A stretch of 64,000 nucleotides of DNA from Paenibacillus sp. JNUCC32 (GTDB lineage Bacteria > Bacillota > Bacilli > Paenibacillales > Paenibacillaceae), in contig NZ_CP062260.1 in the NCBI RefSeq assembly GCF_014863545.1, positions 6,687,001 through 6,751,000 on the forward strand. Reading direction: 5' to 3'. The notes below the pieces were generated by a model that saw nothing but the letters and a program-made list of their open reading frames with translations, had not been told where the DNA came from and did no database searches. A program made the position numbers and the translations under genes. Shown in pieces: positions 52,872 to 61,830 of the stretch (the first letter of the stretch is position 1; each line of letters starts with the position of its first letter).

Positions 52872-53081
52872 ATGGCTGTGAAAAAAACACTCAAATCCGA
52901 AGCTCCCGGGAGCAGCGCTCCCCGATATGCCTTGGCGGAACTTGAAGCACACGCCCATGAACTGTTCCAGGTTCGGGCGGAAGTGCTTGCGGGTGCCATG
53001 TATGGGGCAGATGGAGAGCAGTTCACGGTAACCGAGGTCAAAGAAAGAATCCAACAATTCATGAAAGCGAAGGTGGTCTAA
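52872..53081 (+). CDS. Small sheath-leader protein, module 1
   Basis: 69 residues; GAGGTGG before the ATG at 52872. No known domain. Its C-terminus (FTVTEVKERIQQFMKAKVV) aligns with the C-terminus of the 57-residue protein at 63822 (YTVQQAKEQLTTFLKKEVI), and both sit just upstream of a sheath or presumed sheath start. The N-terminus is basic and Ala-rich. It could be an assembly or ejection-control factor for the sheath; the function is unknown. Confidence 0.7.
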   Translation: MAVKKTLKSEAPGSSAPRYALAELEAHAHELFQVRAEVLAGAMYGADGEQFTVTEVKERIQQFMKAKVV

Positions 53082-53083
53082 TC

Positions 53084-54550
53084 ATGGCAGGTGGAACATG
53101 GGAAAGCACAAATAAACCGGTACTGCCGGGTTTGTATATGAATTTCAAGGCAGCAGCCGCGTCGGCTGTTCAGGGCGGCAGTCGCGGTACGGTCGTCGTG
53201 CCGGTCAAAGCCAATTGGGGACCGGTGCGGGAGTTCGTGGAGATCGGAAGCGAGTTCGCGATTTCCGAACTGTATTCCGCGGATAGCCAGAATGGCGCTA
53301 CCGCTTACGAGACGCTTTATCTGGCCTTGCTCGGCGGTCCGAAAAAGCTGCTGGCTTATCGTTTGGCGGACAATACGGCGGCAGCGGCTAGCGTGACGCT
53401 TCAAAATGCGGAAGCTACGCCTTCGGACGTGCTGAAGCTTGAGGCCAAATACCCGGGCAGCCGTGGCAACGGCTTCTCCGTAACGGTGCAGCCGTCGCTG
53501 ATCGACCCGGCCGCACGCGAGCTTCGCCTCTATGAAGGCGCCAAGCTGCTTGGCACCTTTTCCAGCCAGGACGGATCCGCTGCATCGATGGCGGCTCAGA
53601 TCAATGAAGATGCCGAGAACCTCTGGGTGACGGCAACCGCATTGGAAGCGTCCGGCGTTCCCGCTGACGTGAACGGAGCCGCGCTGTCTGGAGGCAAGAG
53701 CGGCAACGGCGGCCTAACGAATGCGGATTATATCGAGATGTTGGATGCGGTCGAAGGCCAGGAATTTAACGTACTGGCCCTGGATTATGCTGCGGATATG
53801 GCTCTGCTGCAGAGCTTTGCGGCCTGGGTAAAGCGTCTCCGTCAAGAAGGACGCGGCGTGATGGCCGTATTCGGCGGAAGCGCGGCGGACGACATCTCCA
53901 AGGATGCAGCCAAGCTGGCCGCAGACCGGTCGCTTGCATTGAACCATGAAGGGATCATCAATGTGGGTACGGGCGTGCGTCTGTCCGGCGTGAACTACAG
54001 TTCCGCGCAGACGGCTGCTTACGTGGCCGGGCTTATTGCCGGTCAGCGCTTGAACCAATCCGCTACATACGCGGTAACGCCATTCGAGGATGTGACACGC
54101 CGCTGGACGCGCTCCGAGCAGGAGCAGGCCGTACGCAATGGCGTATTCGTCCTGTTCTACGACGGTCGTCAGGTGAAGGCGCTGCGCGGCATCAACACGC
54201 TGGTGAATCCGGCGGAAGGCCAAAACAATGCCTGGAAAAAAATCCGTTCCATCCGCGTAATGGATGCGATCCATGCCGATTTGCAGCTGGCCGCGGAACA
54301 GACCTACATCGGCAAGGTGAACAACACCGAGGAAGGCCGACTCGCGCTGATCGGCGCCGTGAAGGAATATCTCGCTTCGTTGTCGCTGAGCAATGTCATC
54401 GAGCCGGACGGTTATGACGTCATTCTCGATCCGGCCTACTACGGCGATTCCGCCGTGAACGCGCCGGAGCCGGACCAGGTCTTCCTGCAGTGGAACGTGA
54501 AACTGACCGACGTGATGGAGCAGCTGTTCGGCACGTTTTACGTGCAATAA
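53084..54550 (+). CDS. xkdK: Contractile tail sheath protein (XkdK-like)
   Basis: 488 residues; GGTGGTCTAATC precedes the ATG, which is 2 bases after the previous stop. It starts with GGTWESTNKPVLPGLYMNF, the usual sheath N-terminus, and carries the phage_sheath_1 core (LLGGPKKLLAYRLADN, FNVLALDY, VNPAEGQNNAWKKIRSIRVMD in parts) and C-terminus (EPDQVFLQWNVKLTDVMEQLF). It forms the contracting outer cylinder of PBSX-type tails. Its presence shows the particle is myovirus-like. Confidence 0.95.
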   Translation: MAGGTWESTNKPVLPGLYMNFKAAAASAVQGGSRGTVVVPVKANWGPVREFVEIGSEFAISELYSADSQNGATAYETLYLALLGGPKKLLAYRLADNTAAAASVTLQNAEATPSDVLKLEAKYPGSRGNGFSVTVQPSLIDPAARELRLYEGAKLLGTFSSQDGSAASMAAQINEDAENLWVTATALEASGVPADVNGAALSGGKSGNGGLTNADYIEMLDAVEGQEFNVLALDYAADMALLQSFAAWVKRLRQEGRGVMAVFGGSAADDISKDAAKLAADRSLALNHEGIINVGTGVRLSGVNYSSAQTAAYVAGLIAGQRLNQSATYAVTPFEDVTRRWTRSEQEQAVRNGVFVLFYDGRQVKALRGINTLVNPAEGQNNAWKKIRSIRVMDAIHADLQLAAEQTYIGKVNNTEEGRLALIGAVKEYLASLSLSNVIEPDGYDVILDPAYYGDSAVNAPEPDQVFLQWNVKLTDVMEQLFGTFYVQ

Positions 54551-54584
54551 CGAGAAGAGCGATCAGTACATTTAAGATGAGAAC

Positions 54585-54631
54585 CGGACTGTCTTCTGTG
54601 GATGCATGTCCATAAACGTTTTTCTTATAAA
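54585..54631 (+). repeat. 47-base leader repeat, copy B
   Basis: 38 of 47 bases identical to copy A at 34044-34090. It lies between the sheath stop and the tube ribosome site, where phage-derived genes are otherwise tightly packed. Confidence 0.65.
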
Positions 54632-54658
54632 CTTATCGAAATCGAGGAGGAACTTAAT

Positions 54659-55066
54659 ATGTTGGATGCTTCAAGAGTCATTATGGGGACATACGGCCAG
54701 GCATATATTGACGGGGTCTGGCAGACGCACATTAATAAGCTGGAAGCCAGCGTGGAATTGGAGAAGCGCGAGCTGAAGCTGGTCGGCAACGACTGGACGG
54801 TGCACAAAAACGGCAGCAAAAAAGGAACCGGCACGATGACTGGTTACAAGGTTACTTCCGATATGATCTCCCGCGGCTTCACCAAATTCGATATCATCTC
54901 CAAGCTGGACGATCCCGAATCCTACGGCCATGAGCGCGTTCGCCTGATCCGCTGCATGCCGGACAAAATCCAGCTGGCCAACTGGACAGCCGGTGAAGAA
55001 GTGCAGGAGGAAACTTCATTTACCTTTGAGGGATACGAGCTGTTGGATCCGATTCAGGGGGCTTAA
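54659..55066 (+). CDS. xkdM: Tail tube protein (XkdM-like)
   Basis: 135 residues from ATG at 54659, with GAGGAGGAA upstream. Features of XkdM-type tube proteins are visible: an N-terminal GTYGQAYIDGVWQT, KLEASVELEKRELKLVGN, the TGYKVTSDMISRG strand and a C-terminal ETSFTFEGYELLDPI. It stacks as hexamers to make the inner tube, and follows the sheath as in all PBSX-type loci. Confidence 0.95.
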   Translation: MLDASRVIMGTYGQAYIDGVWQTHINKLEASVELEKRELKLVGNDWTVHKNGSKKGTGTMTGYKVTSDMISRGFTKFDIISKLDDPESYGHERVRLIRCMPDKIQLANWTAGEEVQEETSFTFEGYELLDPIQGA

Positions 55067-55106
55067 GGCTGTTTGCCTTAAGCACGTCTTGAGAGCGGTC
55101 AATAAG

Positions 55107-55154
55107 CGGGGCTTCGCCCGGCATGGTGTGCCTGATTCGGGCGAACGTCGCCCG
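55107..55154 (+). other. Two GC hairpins between tube and chaperone genes
   Basis: GGGC-TTC-GCCC (55109-55119) and CGGGCGA-ACG-TCGCCCG (55138-55154) lie in the 131-base gap. Neither has a T-run. They could tune mRNA stability so that tube protein is made in excess of downstream parts. Confidence 0.45.
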
Positions 55155-55197
55155 CTGAGCTGTGGGTTACTATTTTATGAGTAAAGGAGATATACGC

Positions 55198-55632
55198 ATG
55201 AGCTTGCACGAGAACATGAGCGAAGAGCAAATATTGGACAGTCTGTTTGAGGCGGCGGAAAGATTGCCGGAGGAGACGGTGCGCATTAAGCGGCTGGATA
55301 TGCAGATGGTGCTGCAGGGCTTGACTTCAAGCAAGGTGGACAGCATCCGCGAGCGCTGCACGGTTCGCCGTACGGTAAAGGGCGCGGTGGATGAAAAGGT
55401 GGATACCGAAACCTTTAATGCGCTGCTCATCTCCGAAGCGACGAGCAGTCTGTCGGTGAAGGGCTTGACGCTTAGCGGCTGGGGCGATCCCCGGATTACG
55501 AGCCGCTTGAAGCTGTCGGGCGGTGAGCAGGCGGTCCGCCGCATGCTGCTGGCCGGAGAGCTGGATGCCGTAGGCGATAAAGTGCTGGAGCTGTCCGGCT
55601 TCGGAGTTGAGATTGCTGACCTAAAAAACTGA
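55198..55632 (+). CDS. xkdN: Tail assembly chaperone (XkdN-like), zero-frame product
   Basis: 144 residues from ATG at 55198, with AAAGGAGAT upstream. It matches the XkdN-like layout: helical start (SEEQILDSLFEAAERLPEE), RIKRLDMQMVLQGL, and a C-terminal SGGEQAVRRMLLAGELDAVGD. Such proteins coat the tape measure during tube assembly. The frame ends CTA AAA AAC TGA, which places an A AAA AAC slippery heptamer in phase right before the stop, so a longer -1 product is expected. Confidence 0.93.
   Translation: MSLHENMSEEQILDSLFEAAERLPEETVRIKRLDMQMVLQGLTSSKVDSIRERCTVRRTVKGAVDEKVDTETFNALLISEATSSLSVKGLTLSGWGDPRITSRLKLSGGEQAVRRMLLAGELDAVGDKVLELSGFGVEIADLKN
55623..55629 (+). promoter_or_regulatory. 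A AAA AAC programmed -1 frameshift site
   Basis: The heptamer is in the correct phase (zero-frame codons AAA and AAC) and is followed at once by the zero-frame TGA. The -1 frame is open for 53 further codons. This is the lambda G/GT arrangement. Confidence 0.85.
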
Positions 55633-55790
55633 TCGGCTCCGGGGGAATGACGACGATGCTGTATCATCTGTGGGTCCGGCATCACCTTCGTCCCGGAGAT
55701 TTTTGGCGGCTCCCGCGAGGCGAGCGCCTGCTGCTGCTCGCTTTCTCCCAGGAGGAGATCGAGGGCATGGCCGGTCAGAGTTTGAAGTGA
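55629..55790 (+). CDS. -1 frame extension of the tail chaperone (T domain)
   Basis: 53 codons and a TGA, read after slippage at 55623-55629, giving a fusion of about 197 residues. The sequence (LIGSGG, then YHLWVRHHLRPGDFWRLP and GERLLLLAFSQEEIE) has the W-x-R-H-H and leucine-rich helix typical of chaperone extensions that bind the tail tube protein. An ATG at 55647 is in this frame behind GGGGG, so a separate short protein is also possible. Confidence 0.75.
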   Translation: MIGSGGMTTMLYHLWVRHHLRPGDFWRLPRGERLLLLAFSQEEIEGMAGQSLK

Positions 55791-55807
55791 ACAGGAGGTG
55801 AAACGAA

Positions 55808-57598
55808 ATGGCTGAAGCCATGAACTACCGCATGAATCTGGTCATCGATCCGAAAAACGTGATCAAGGCCAACCGCGAGCTGCGGGCGATGGAACGTTAT
55901 TTTGAGCGGATCCAGGGACGCGTCATGCGAATCGGACGAACCCGCATGGCACCTGAAATCGTGCTGAAGGACAGCGCCTCGAAGGGGCTGGACAACCTGC
56001 TGGCCAAAATGCAGCGGGTGAAGTCGCAAGTCATCCAAGCTTCAGCGAATGTGAAGCTGAATGTGCAGAAGCAGATTGATACGAATCTAAATCTGAGCGT
56101 GCAGAAGCAGATCGAGGCGAGTGTTCAGGTGGATTTGCGAGCGGCAGGGCTTGATTTCTCTCCGATGATCGCTGCGCTGAACGCGAATACGACTGCGGTG
56201 GATAAGCTTACGGATGCGCTTGGATCGCTTCAGCTTGGAGGCGGCGGGAGCGGTAAAAAATCGGGATGGGATACTGCTCTAGGCATTTTAGGCGGTGTTA
56301 TCACCGTAGGCGCCACCGTTCGAAGTGGAACCCAGATGAAAGGTAAGTACAAAGACATGAAGGGAGCTTGGGGAAATAAAGTTCCTGAAAACAAGCCCGC
56401 AGAAACTAAATCCATTGGTAATAAACCCCCTGAGAAAAAAACTGCTATATCCTATAAAGATAAAAAGGGTGGAAAAAACAATGTAATTCCATTCCCAAAG
56501 AAAGCTGCTGCTCCTGAAACTAAACAGGTAAGTAAGTCTTCAACTATGTTAGGAAATGCTCGCAATAAAGCAGAAAAAATAGGTGACTTTGTAGAAACTG
56601 TCGGTACGTTCGGACAAGGGGCAGTGAAGGGGCTTAAACATGTTTGGGATGGAGCCAAAAATATATTTGGCGGCGGCGGTGCCAGCGGCATCGTTTCCGG
56701 CGGCGCGGCGAGCGCTGTTAAGGCCGGTGCAGGATCAGATGCAGTAAAACAGGCAGCTGACGGTAGCACTGGAGCAAATGCAGTGAAAAATGCCGGCAAA
56801 AGCGGCCTAGGCTCCGGCTTGATGAAGGGGCTTGGTAAACGCGCACTTGGCCCATTAAGTTTTATAGCCGATGCGACCGCAATCGCTACCGCTAAACCGG
56901 GAAAAGAACGAAACCAAGCGATAGGCTCTACCGTCGGCGGCGGTATCGGAAGCACGATCGGCGGCCTCGTCGGCTCCGTGATCCCGGTTGCAGGCACGAT
57001 GATCGGCTCAACGCTCGGCGGCACCGTAGGTAGCTTTATTGGCGAGAAGGTCGGCGGCGCCATTACCGGTATCGGTGATAAATTCAACGAGGGAAAGGAG
57101 ACGGTGTCGAAATGGTTCTCCAAAACGTTTTCCTTCGGGAAAAAAGACAAGGAAGCTGCTCAACCGAAGGAACCCCCTTCGAGTGCAGCTGCCCTTCCGG
57201 CTCCCATCATCCCGAAACCAGCGCCGACTGATTTCAGCAAGCCGCTGCTGCCGAATCCAACATTGAGCCCGACATACGGCCCGTATATGCCGCCTACCCA
57301 GAGTACTTTAGGTCCACCCGTGAGTGCAGCGCAAAACCAAGCTTTAGCAGGGAAGCCGACGTCCCCGCAATCCGTTCAGATCAGCCCGGAGCAGATGAGC
57401 ACGATATCCGGCCTGCTGATGGATTTCAAAACGGAGACAACCGTGAATTACAATCTACCTTCAGGCGCGGTGCAGGTAACGGTGCATGAGGAGCACCCGA
57501 TCGATGTAGAAGGATTGATTCTTCTGATCGGGCAGCGGCTGAGAGCCGAATTCAGCAAAGCAGCCCAGAACCGGAAGCCGACTCCGATGGCCTATTGA
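55808..57598 (+). CDS. Short tape-measure protein (XkdO position)
   Basis: 596 residues; ACAGGAGGTG before the ATG. The N-terminus is helical and charged with Gln/Val-rich heptads (KLNVQKQIDTNLNL). Central parts are Lys/Gly-rich, and a glycine-zipper stretch (about 375-425, with GGGIGSTIGGLVGS and GSTLGGTVGSFIGE) looks membrane-inserting. A Pro-rich linker and a folded C-terminal domain end it. Its place fits XkdO. It is less than half the length of PBSX XkdO, so a short tail is predicted. Codons are A/T-richer at about 56330-56640. Confidence 0.85.
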   Translation: MAEAMNYRMNLVIDPKNVIKANRELRAMERYFERIQGRVMRIGRTRMAPEIVLKDSASKGLDNLLAKMQRVKSQVIQASANVKLNVQKQIDTNLNLSVQKQIEASVQVDLRAAGLDFSPMIAALNANTTAVDKLTDALGSLQLGGGGSGKKSGWDTALGILGGVITVGATVRSGTQMKGKYKDMKGAWGNKVPENKPAETKSIGNKPPEKKTAISYKDKKGGKNNVIPFPKKAAAPETKQVSKSSTMLGNARNKAEKIGDFVETVGTFGQGAVKGLKHVWDGAKNIFGGGGASGIVSGGAASAVKAGAGSDAVKQAADGSTGANAVKNAGKSGLGSGLMKGLGKRALGPLSFIADATAIATAKPGKERNQAIGSTVGGGIGSTIGGLVGSVIPVAGTMIGSTLGGTVGSFIGEKVGGAITGIGDKFNEGKETVSKWFSKTFSFGKKDKEAAQPKEPPSSAAALPAPIIPKPAPTDFSKPLLPNPTLSPTYGPYMPPTQSTLGPPVSAAQNQALAGKPTSPQSVQISPEQMSTISGLLMDFKTETTVNYNLPSGAVQVTVHEEHPIDVEGLILLIGQRLRAEFSKAAQNRKPTPMAY

Positions 57599-57664
57599 AG
57601 ATAATGGTTAACGGCAATTATGAAGTCGGTCCGAAGGCATCCATACAGAAAGGAGGGGCCCAAG

Positions 57665-58309
57665 GTGGAGTTTATTTTGAAGAACGGCAAAGGCATGACA
57701 TTCCGATTCCCGGTTAATCCGGAAGAGGTAACCATTTCAAGGCAAAAGGGACTGGAAACGGCCACGATTCTCAACTATGGAGAGTTTGATTTTCCGCAAG
57801 GGAATCGGATTAAAGAGATATCGTTCTCTTCCTTTTTCCCGCAAGAGTATGATGCAGCTTTTTGTAAAGGCCATGAGAGAGATCATATTAAACCGCAAAC
57901 CGCGATGAATAAACTTAACGAGTTTCTGGCATATAAAACGCCGCTGCAATTTGTCATTACCAAGACGGCGGTGAACGTGCCGGTGTATGTCGCCTCCCAT
58001 CAGTCCACGTTCCGGGGCGGGGAAGTTGGAGACGTATATTTTGACATCACGCTCCGGACATGGAGCGACATGAAGGTGGCCAAAACCGCAGGCAGCAGCG
58101 GAGCATCTGGAACAAATAAAAAGCCCCGGGCCGACATGAAGGAAAAGAACAAGACGTACACCGTTAAGTCAGGGGACTCACTCTCCAAAATCGCCAAACT
58201 AGAGCTCGGGGACAGCTCGAAATGGAACCAGATCTACAAGCTGAATCAGAAGACGATCGGCAAAGATCCGAACGCCATCAAACCCGGCCGGAAGCTGGTG
58301 CTGTCATGA
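57665..58309 (+). CDS. xkdP: LysM-containing tail protein (XkdP-like)
   Basis: 214 residues from a GTG at 57665 right after AAAGGAGGGG. The N-terminal half (MTFRFPVNPEEVTISRQKG) is the XkdP-type baseplate/tube-tip domain. The C-terminal 50 residues are a LysM domain (TYTVKSGDSLSKIAK), which binds glycan strands. It connects the tube to the hub, as gp53-like proteins do. The stop overlaps the next start. Confidence 0.93.
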   Translation: MEFILKNGKGMTFRFPVNPEEVTISRQKGLETATILNYGEFDFPQGNRIKEISFSSFFPQEYDAAFCKGHERDHIKPQTAMNKLNEFLAYKTPLQFVITKTAVNVPVYVASHQSTFRGGEVGDVYFDITLRTWSDMKVAKTAGSSGASGTNKKPRADMKEKNKTYTVKSGDSLSKIAKLELGDSSKWNQIYKLNQKTIGKDPNAIKPGRKLVLS

Positions 58310-59283
58310 GTTACAAAGTGATTTTGCAGGATCAATACGATCTGTCTCCGTTGGTGGAAGCTATCAACCTGCGGGATTCGCTTGAACAAGTCGCTTACCA
58401 GGGAACCGTCAATCTGGTTGTCACGCCGGATATGCCGCCGATTTCGCCGGGAATGGCGATCCGGATCAGCGGAATTCCATACGGTAAAAAAGATTATGTC
58501 CCCCTGCTGCACCCGGCTGTCGTGTGGGAAGTGGAAACCTCCAACAATGGGGTGAAGCGAATGACCCTCACGCTGTACGATCGGACGGTATACCTCGACA
58601 AGTCGGAGGATGAATATCTGTTTCCGGCGAAGCAGACCGCCACCCAGCGGTTCAAAAAGTATGCGGCGGACTGGAACCTGAAAATAGCCGTTTTGCCCGA
58701 TACCGAGAAGCAGCTGGGGCGTTCCGTTTATCGGACGCAGTCGATTTATGCCAGCATGTTCGCTGATTTGCGGGAGACGGCCAAAGCCGGCGGCAAGCTG
58801 TATCATCCGCGGATGATCTCTTCAGGTCTTGAGCTGTATGAGTTGGGAACGAACAAAGAAGTCTACATTTTGGAGGCTATCACGGATACCACGCAATCGC
58901 GGACTTTGGAGGGCGCGGCGACCAAGGTCAAGGTGCTGGCGACAGCCGCCAGCGAGACCGGGCAAGAGGTTCCTTCCAAGATAATGGCCATCGAGGAGAA
59001 GGATATCGCCAAATACGGCCAACTCCAAGCGATCATTCAGGATGATGAAGTGAAGTCGCCTGCGGCTGCCCGCCAGCTGGCCCGAAGCAAACTGAGGGGG
59101 ATTCGGGAGACGATCTCCCTGAATGCACCTGATGTCAATACGATCCGTGCCGGAGATGCGGTCATGCTGGGCTCGATGAAGCTGCTCGTGATTTCCGTCA
59201 GCCGGGAGCTGGGAAACCCCGGGAGCATGATGCTGGAGCTGGGGAGTTATGACGATGTAAAAAGGAGGTTTTACCTTGAATAA
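58306..59283 (+). CDS. xkdQ: Baseplate hub protein (XkdQ-like)
   Basis: 325 residues; ATGA overlap with the LysM gene. XkdQ-type features: VILQDQYDLSPLVEAI start, LTLYDRTVYLDKSEDEYLF, the PAKQTATQRFKKYAADWN hub segment and a beta-rich C-terminus (IRAGDAVMLGSMKLLVISV). It corresponds to the gpD/gp27-like hub at the centre of the baseplate. Confidence 0.92.
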   Translation: MSYKVILQDQYDLSPLVEAINLRDSLEQVAYQGTVNLVVTPDMPPISPGMAIRISGIPYGKKDYVPLLHPAVVWEVETSNNGVKRMTLTLYDRTVYLDKSEDEYLFPAKQTATQRFKKYAADWNLKIAVLPDTEKQLGRSVYRTQSIYASMFADLRETAKAGGKLYHPRMISSGLELYELGTNKEVYILEAITDTTQSRTLEGAATKVKVLATAASETGQEVPSKIMAIEEKDIAKYGQLQAIIQDDEVKSPAAARQLARSKLRGIRETISLNAPDVNTIRAGDAVMLGSMKLLVISVSRELGNPGSMMLELGSYDDVKRRFYLE

Positions 59284-59665
59284 AGACCCCTATGGACAAT
59301 TGGCATCCTCCCTATATGCCTCATTGAACAAGCAAACCCGTCAAGCCATGGGCGGCGTAGGGGCCGTGCTCGGCACGATAACCTCGACGGGACTTAAGCT
59401 GGATGATTTCAAGCATGAGCTGCAGGACTATATGGTGGCGGAGCTGCCAGGAATGCTGTCCTTGCCCCGTTATACGGCTGCTGGTACCGCCACTTTGGGA
59501 GGACAGCCGCAGGAAATGACATTTGATGTGGAAGAAAATGAAGTCGAAGATACCCTTTTTGAGCTAGGAAAAGGCTTGAAACCGGGGGACCGCGTGCTGG
59601 CCGTTCGGGTCAACAGCGGCAATGACGTGGTGGTTGTATGCAAGGTGGTGAGCAGCGGTGGCTAA
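59276..59665 (+). CDS. xkdR: XkdR-like baseplate protein (DUF2577)
   Basis: 129 residues from a TTG at 59276 with AAAAGGAGGT upstream, overlapping the hub gene by 8 bases. It matches DUF2577/XkdR by order and by the OB-like C-terminal strands (LKPGDRVLAVRVNSGNDVVVVCKV). Probably a spike or hub-stabilising protein. Confidence 0.87.
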   Translation: MNKDPYGQLASSLYASLNKQTRQAMGGVGAVLGTITSTGLKLDDFKHELQDYMVAELPGMLSLPRYTAAGTATLGGQPQEMTFDVEENEVEDTLFELGKGLKPGDRVLAVRVNSGNDVVVVCKVVSSGG

Positions 59666-60116
59666 TTTGTTTCCCGAAAACGAGGATATGGTTTGGACGG
59701 ATGCCACGGATCCGGAGGTACTGGAGGGTGAAGGAGCCTTTTTTGGACGGAGCTGGCGGTATGATTTTGAAGCCGGCGAGTTCGTGATGACTCCCACCCG
59801 GAAGATTCCGGTTGCGGATGAGAAGGAAGCCTGGGTCATCTGGTGCGAAAAAGCGATCCGTACGCCGCGTTACCGCCATTTGATCTATACGCCCGATTAC
59901 GGCAGCGAGCTGGAGGAGCTGGTGGGCAAAGGCTACGACCGATCTCTACAAGAGAGCGAAATTCAGCGCATGGTAACCGAGGCGCTGCTGGCGGACGCGC
60001 GGACGGAGAGCGTGGATCAATTTCTTTTTACCTGGGAAGGAGAAGCCTGCCGTTTCAGCTGCCGCATTACGAGCGTCCGGGATGAGACGGAAATCATAGA
60101 AAGCGTGGTGATCTGA
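59658..60116 (+). CDS. xkdS: Baseplate wedge protein (XkdS-like, gp25 fold)
   Basis: 152 residues from a GTG at 59658, overlapping xkdR. DUF2634 features: PTRKIPVADEKEAWVIWCEKAI, then YTPDYGSELEELVGKG and a short beta-rich end. This is the gp25-like sheath initiator of contractile tails. Confidence 0.9.
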   Translation: MANLFPENEDMVWTDATDPEVLEGEGAFFGRSWRYDFEAGEFVMTPTRKIPVADEKEAWVIWCEKAIRTPRYRHLIYTPDYGSELEELVGKGYDRSLQESEIQRMVTEALLADARTESVDQFLFTWEGEACRFSCRITSVRDETEIIESVVI

Positions 60117-61270
60117 TGGTAGATTTGCCGTTGTATTTGTTGGATCAGACGGAAGAGAACATTATGAACCGCATGCTGAACAAAGTGCCTTCGGACATCG
60201 ACAAGTCGGAGGGCTCTTTTATTTGGGATGCGCAGGCGCCGGTCGCGTTTATGCTGTCCGAAGCAGCCTTGTGGGCACAGGAGCTGCTGCGTCGAGGCTT
60301 TGCAAGCACCGTGGCAAGTGATCATCCAGATATCCGTTCCGCCGAACTCGATCTGAGGACGGCAGAGCATGGGATTACCCGGCGGGAAGCGGTCGCATCG
60401 TCCGGCAGCGTTGTGTTTACGGGGAAGCCGGGGACGACCGTGCCTGCCGGAACCTATGTCGCTACGCCAGCCGATGAGGGCTCCGGGGAATCCTCCGTGG
60501 AGTATGTGACAACATCAGGCGTTATGCTGAGTGATTTGGGTACCGGTTCGGCGCCAATCCGAGCTGTCATGCCGGGCAGCAGCGGCAATGTTCCTGCAGG
60601 CGTCATTCAGCTTATGATGACGTCGGTCAGCGGCGTAACATCGGTTACGAACCCGGAACCGACGCGTAGCGGGACGGATACCGAAAGCGATCAGTCGCTT
60701 CTGGAGCGTTTTTACGCGAAAGTCCGAAGTCAGGGAACGAGCGGCAACAAAGCGCAGTACATGCAGTGGGCCAATGAGATTGCCGGCGTTGGCGGCGTGG
60801 AAGTGGCGCCGTTGTGGAAAGGGCCCGGCACCGTTGGGCTGTATCTACTGGATACGGACAAGCGTGCGGCAAGCCCGGATATCGTGGATGCCGTTCAGCA
60901 GCACATTGACCCGTCGCAGGATGGACAGGGAGAAGGCGTAGCCCCGGCGGGTCCCGTTATTACCGTGATGCCAGCGGCGGAAGTTCCGATTGATATCTCC
61001 GTCAAAGTGCAGCGTACGCAGGAGCAGCCTTCGACGATGGACGAAATTCGGAAGCTGATCGAGGATGGCGTTCGGACGTATTTACAGCAGATTGCTTTTA
61101 ACAGGAAAGATCCGTTGGTAAGATACACTCGTATTGCCGCCGTACTGCTGGATATTCCGATTATCGTCGACTACTCGGATTTGACGATTAACGGCCATAC
61201 CGAGCAGCAAAACATTGAAATTGGCTCCGGTCAGGTCGCGGTGCTCGGGACGGTGAGCGTAAGTGAATAA
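60116..61270 (+). CDS. xkdT: Baseplate J-like protein (XkdT)
   Basis: 384 residues; the ATG overlaps the previous TGA. Baseplate_J features: SEGSFIWDAQAPVAFMLSEA, the beta region GTTVPAGTYVATPA with PGSSGNVPAGVIQ, GTDTESDQSLLERFYAKVRS and a C-terminal VRYTRIAAVLLDIPII. It is the gp6-like wedge that links hub and fibre region. Confidence 0.94.
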   Translation: MVDLPLYLLDQTEENIMNRMLNKVPSDIDKSEGSFIWDAQAPVAFMLSEAALWAQELLRRGFASTVASDHPDIRSAELDLRTAEHGITRREAVASSGSVVFTGKPGTTVPAGTYVATPADEGSGESSVEYVTTSGVMLSDLGTGSAPIRAVMPGSSGNVPAGVIQLMMTSVSGVTSVTNPEPTRSGTDTESDQSLLERFYAKVRSQGTSGNKAQYMQWANEIAGVGGVEVAPLWKGPGTVGLYLLDTDKRAASPDIVDAVQQHIDPSQDGQGEGVAPAGPVITVMPAAEVPIDISVKVQRTQEQPSTMDEIRKLIEDGVRTYLQQIAFNRKDPLVRYTRIAAVLLDIPIIVDYSDLTINGHTEQQNIEIGSGQVAVLGTVSVSE

Positions 61271-61829
61271 TACCCGAATGAACAGCTTGCGCGGTCGCGA
61301 GCTGTTTTCTTATCTACCGGCCTATTACGAGACTTCCCGCGTCATGCAATCCGATATGGATGCCAAGGGCAGCGAGCTGGACGCGCTTTATCAGGCGCTG
61401 AACTCAGCCGCAGACCAGTTTTTTGTCCGTACAGCAACCTGGGGCCTGGAGCGCTGGGAGATGGAGCTCGGTATTCCCACCGACCGGAACAAGCCGATCG
61501 AGCAGCGGCGGGCGGTACTGGAGTCCAAGATGCGCGGAGCGGGAACCTTCTCCGGAGCGCTCGTGAAAAACGTGGCGGAGGCTTATGACGGCGGCACGGT
61601 CGAGGTATCTTTTCAGCCCGAGGAATGGGGCTTCACGGTTAAATTCGTGGATACGCTCGGCATCCCGCCGAATCTGGAGGATCTGAAGGCAGCGATCGAG
61701 GAGATCAAGCCAGCGCATCTGGCGGTGGCGTATGCGTTCAACTACTTGCTCATACGCGATATTCATGACGTGATGACTTTGGGCGAGCTGGGCCAGACGC
61801 CGTTAAACAAATTTGCAGGAGGTGTTTGA
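61263..61829 (+). CDS. YmfQ/XkdU-like baseplate protein (DUF2313)
   Basis: 188 residues from a GTG at 61263, overlapping xkdT by 8 bases. DUF2313 pattern: FSYLPAYYETSRVMQ start, LERWEMELGIPTDRN and VEVSFQPEEWGFTVKFVDT. It is the gpI-like tail protein that joins the baseplate to the fibre. Confidence 0.9.
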   Translation: MNNTRMNSLRGRELFSYLPAYYETSRVMQSDMDAKGSELDALYQALNSAADQFFVRTATWGLERWEMELGIPTDRNKPIEQRRAVLESKMRGAGTFSGALVKNVAEAYDGGTVEVSFQPEEWGFTVKFVDTLGIPPNLEDLKAAIEEIKPAHLAVAYAFNYLLIRDIHDVMTLGELGQTPLNKFAGGV

Positions 61830-61830
61830 G

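Noticed and set aside
54602..54658. ATG at 54602 as the start of the tube gene
   Set aside because: It lies inside leader repeat B; the ATG at 54659 has GAGGAGGAA and gives the normal N-terminus.
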